Assembly: GCF_900178005.1 (NCBI RefSeq)
Contig: NZ_FXBS01000003.1
Location: 1 to 64,000 of the forward strand
Length of the DNA stretch: 64,000 nucleotides
Reading direction: 5' to 3'
Origin: Tuberibacillus sp. Marseille-P3662
Lineage (GTDB): Bacteria > Bacillota > Bacilli > Bacillales > Sporolactobacillaceae
Of the stretch, positions 61,803 to 64,000 are shown in pieces. The first letter of the stretch is position 1; each line of letters begins with the position of its first letter. The notes under the pieces were generated by a model, which was not told the origin of the DNA, made no database searches, and saw nothing but the letters and a program-made list of their open reading frames with translations. The position numbers and the translations under genes were made by a program.

Positions 61803-62237
61803 TCAATAAACACTGGGACATGTTCCAGCTGCTGGTTCATAATAACAATGATTTTTATAACGACCAGTTAAAGGTTCACCGTACCATGTTGGAGGACATG
61901 GACCATATGGATTGAAATACCAAAGAGCGTATTTCGCTGGGTGTTGCCTCCAATACTTCAAATTCTTTCTTGCTAATCTTTTTTCAACCTCTCTCGCTCT
62001 TCGATAAAATAAACTACCTTTTTGGACAGCTTCAAATGAATAATTTCCTCCTTGTACTTGATAAATGACTTCTTGTATTGTTCTTACATCTGTAAAGTCT
62101 AAACAGTCCGCTACACCACGATTAACAACTACATTTCCGACAAACAACATTCCTAGCTTTCCTTCACCTACGGCTTCCGCTCTCATCAACCTTGCCATTA
62201 AGTCAACGTCTGAACTTTTGTATTTTATTCTTGGCAT
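61803..62237 (-). CDS. cwlJ: cell wall hydrolase CwlJ
   Basis: 144 aa from ATG 62237 with GGGGGTGAA upstream; the frame opens further upstream without a good start. It matches the SleB/CwlJ hydrolase domain: VDLMARLMRAEAVGEGKLGM LFVGNVVVNR, FEAVQKGSLFYRRAREVEKRLARK, YALWYFNPYGPCPPTWYGEP and the closing HCYYEPAAGTCPSVY. CwlJ digests cortex peptidoglycan in germination, triggered by Ca-dipicolinate, and so links functionally to the SpoVA proteins. No signal peptide, as expected. Confidence 0.93.
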   Translation of the reverse strand: MPRIKYKSSDVDLMARLMRAEAVGEGKLGMLFVGNVVVNRGVADCLDFTDVRTIQEVIYQVQGGNYSFEAVQKGSLFYRRAREVEKRLARKNLKYWRQHPAKYALWYFNPYGPCPPTWYGEPLTGRYKNHCYYEPAAGTCPSVY

Positions 62238-62433
62238 TTTTTCACCCCCAAAATATCGTATGAAAAAAAGCCCACTTTTGATTTCAATATTCATATCTAA
62301 GCATACTTAATCATTATCTTGAGGGAGAGATCGCTCTTAATGTGTATATGGCAGAATAAAAGTGGCTCTCCCTCAGTTTTGGTGAAACGATGTAACCTAG
62401 GTTTTATTCGGGTTAATATGTTTTTTTAAAAGG

Positions 62434-63000
62434 TTACACTCCTTGATATAGAACACGTTTTTCAATCAGGTCAAAGTTGGCCCTGCCATACATTATCCGC
62501 TTGATTGCTTTAAGCCGGTTTATTTGGCCTTCCAGGACGCCATTGTTCCATTCATATTTCAACGCATTGTGAATCGCCTCATAATCAGCTCGGATTCGTT
62601 TTGCGAAACGTCTCATTTCTCTAAAAGAGCTTTGCTCCGCATGGGACAACCAGGTTGGGAGATAGTGAAAAAGTCTGTGTCGTATCATTGCCTGAAACGT
62701 TTGTACATGCTCATATAATTGTTGAAGGTCTGGGTATTGGTGACACAACCTATCCAAAAATATCCATTTACTTCGTTTCTTAAGGTCTAAGTATGACTGC
62801 CATAACCATCGGTGCAGCTTCTTTCTCGTAAGATAAAGTTTGTTGACATGCCCTTTCCGTTTTTGTTTTCGGATATCAGCTATATAGTGGGATACAAGGG
62901 AAAAAGACCCCTGATATCCCCTAGAGACAAGTTCCTCATAGATTTCTTTTGCTGTCACGCCTGGCTTGACAGCATCTTTAATCATTGAACGATATGGATC
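62434..63000 (-). pseudogene. ISL3-family transposase, C-terminal fragment
   Basis: The open frame reaches 63045, but its first residues cover the TrmB promoter. DPYRSMIKDAVKPGVTAKEI YEELVSRGY and the end YEWNNGVLEGQINRLKAIKR IMYGRANFDLIEKRVL are typical of the C-terminal part of ISL3 transposases; the N-terminal zinc finger and most of the DDE core are missing. Confidence 0.8.
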
Positions 63001-63008
63001 CAGTATAC

Positions 63009-63066
63009 TTGACACGTAACTACCTAGGTAGTAGAATCTACACAAAGATATTACTACTTAGGTAGT
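63009..63066 (+). promoter_or_regulatory. promoter and palindromic operators of the trmB-family gene
   Basis: TTGACA (63009-63014), 17-bp spacer, TAGAAT (63032-63037). The spacer contains CTACCTAGGTAG (63020-63031), a perfect palindrome; a near-identical palindrome ACTACTTAGGTAGT lies at 63053-63066 over the start of transcription. Two like sites 33 bp apart (about three helical turns) suggest cooperative autoregulation by the TrmB-type protein. Confidence 0.82.
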
Positions 63067-63086
63067 ATAGATGTGGAGCGTAAAAT

Positions 63087-63887
63087 ATGGAAGAAGTTAT
63101 TGATACGTTAAGAGAACTTGGACTTTCGAGGTATGAAGCTAAGATATATATCGCTCTATTGAGCAATCAACCATCAAATGGAAACAACATCGCAAAAGTA
63201 TCAGGTGTGCCGACTCCAAAGGTCTACGAAGCTTTGCAGAAAATGAAGGAAAAGGAATTAGTGTTTACTGTATCCGGTGGGACTAACGGCAATCAGGTAC
63301 GCTACAGTCCTCTTCCATACAAAGAATTACTGGAAACAAAAAAGAATAAGTTTTTGAATCATCTGGAATTTCTTGATCAGTCCCTGAATAATGTTTCTTC
63401 CCGGAGTGATGTAGAATGGTCTGAACTATTTATGATAAAGGGTTATTCGTCTTCAATGGAAGTTGTTCAGACAGCCATTGAGGAATGTGATACGCAAATT
63501 ATACTCAGCTGCTGGAAACGTGAGTTCGATGTTTTGAAGGAATATCTTCTGAAAGCACATAGCCGGGGTGTCGTTGTCGTGACACTAATTTTTGATGATA
63601 AACAAGTTGACGTTCCCTGGAAAAATTTCACGCATTACAAGGAAGAATTGGCTGTTGGAAGGCACAGGGGTGAATTGTCAATTGTAGTGGATAATAATAA
63701 GGCCATTGTGCTTCAGTCACTTGAGAATTCTCCTCATTCTGTGGTCTCGAGTCATCCGGTGATGGTAACGACGACACGAAATTACATAAGGCATGATATT
63801 TATGTTAATCGAATGATTTATGATTTTGAGGATTCAGTCATAGAATACTATGGTCGTAGCTTGGAAAATTTAATCAGCGGTTTCTAG
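63087..63887 (+). CDS. TrmB family transcriptional regulator
   Basis: 266 aa. The N-terminal winged helix LRELGLSRYEAKIYIALLSN and NGNNIAKVSGVPTPKVYEAL QKMKEKELV (about 8-60) is of TrmB type. The C-terminal part resembles the sugar-sensing domain fold (EWSELFMIKGYSSSMEVVQT AIEEC; ILSCWKREFDVLKEYLLKAH). Sugar or sugar-acid response is likely, target unknown. It is next to the start of a dehydrogenase-like gene at 63972, a plausible target. Confidence 0.88.
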   Translation: MEEVIDTLRELGLSRYEAKIYIALLSNQPSNGNNIAKVSGVPTPKVYEALQKMKEKELVFTVSGGTNGNQVRYSPLPYKELLETKKNKFLNHLEFLDQSLNNVSSRSDVEWSELFMIKGYSSSMEVVQTAIEECDTQIILSCWKREFDVLKEYLLKAHSRGVVVVTLIFDDKQVDVPWKNFTHYKEELAVGRHRGELSIVVDNNKAIVLQSLENSPHSVVSSHPVMVTTTRNYIRHDIYVNRMIYDFEDSVIEYYGRSLENLISGF

Positions 63888-63971
63888 TAGACCTGTGGTG
63901 GTGTGAGTTAACGCATTTTTTGAAAGCGTTTTACAAAAAGAAAGTCATAACAGAAAGTGAGGAGGAGTACT

Positions 63972-64000
63972 GTGAGAATCGCAATATTAGGTGCAGGCTC
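63972..64000 (+). CDS. start of a Rossmann-fold enzyme (partial)
   Basis: GTG 63972 has GAGGAGGAG 8 bp upstream and encodes (V)RIAILGAGS before the window ends; GAG is the start of an NAD(P)-binding glycine motif. The family cannot be decided from nine residues. It follows the TrmB-type regulator on the same strand. Confidence 0.6.

Overview
The window comes from the chromosome of a low-GC, endospore-forming Gram-positive bacterium (Bacillales). The first 12 kb match the Bacillus subtilis order rrn - tsaE-tsaB-rimI-tsaD - ydiF - moaC - rex - tatA-tatC - ydiK - ydiL - groES-groEL (known gene order; not identical, since a methionine aminopeptidase gene sits between tatC and ydiK). Spore functions recur later: a spoVA operon, cwlJ, YjcZ-type peptides and a yabG remnant.

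1-12.2 kb, core: the 3' end of 23S rRNA, 5S rRNA, the t6A tRNA-modification operon, a DnaA-box cluster between tsaD and the ABC-F gene, moaC, rex, a Tat translocase, map, a CPBP protease and CIRCE-controlled groESL. Two copies of a MITE-like element with terminal inverted repeats interrupt it.

12.2-24.8 kb, plasmid/ICE-like island: a 5'-truncated topoisomerase III gene, an ArdC-type antirestriction protein, a RadC protein plus a broken RadC copy, many tiny overlapping genes, palindromic operators placed inside promoters, and long intergenic stretches rich in hairpins. Two of these stretches (about 14.80-15.01 and 15.71-15.90 kb) are diverged copies of one fold whose helices keep pairing through compensatory changes. 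I do not recognise this family. No relaxase, integrase or replication gene is visible.

24.8-30 kb, mixed chromosomal genes: a GNAT gene with an in-frame stop, an MFS transporter with AlkA, a PEP-mutase family enzyme divergent from an ArsR-like regulator, and an AbrB-like regulator.

30.1-53.2 kb: a 3.6-kb cassette (Y-family polymerase UvrX, a tiny basic protein and a ribbon-helix-helix-like protein on one strand; a divergent ATP-dependent DNA ligase on the other) occurs twice as direct repeats. Between the copies lie a broken AAA ATPase gene cut by an IS21-family element, a DUF3231 gene with ATA at its expected start, a DUF421/CBO0543/cardiolipin synthase group with several pseudogenes, and a complete spoVA-2mob type operon (DUF1657, yhcN/ylaJ, spoVAC, spoVAD, spoVAE, DUF1657, DUF421-DUF1657 fusion) with a sigma-G-like promoter. 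Related operons are known from Tn1546-like elements that raise spore heat resistance; a Tn3-type resolvase gene lies at 55.7 kb.

53.2-64 kb: a protein with 39-residue tandem repeats and an SH3-like tail, the resolvase, small spore-type proteins (YjcZ, Sm-like coat proteins), a type I toxin-like peptide, cwlJ, an ISL3 transposase remnant and a TrmB-family regulator with palindromes in its promoter. Decay (frameshifts, nonsense codons, fragments) is common from 33 to 60 kb.
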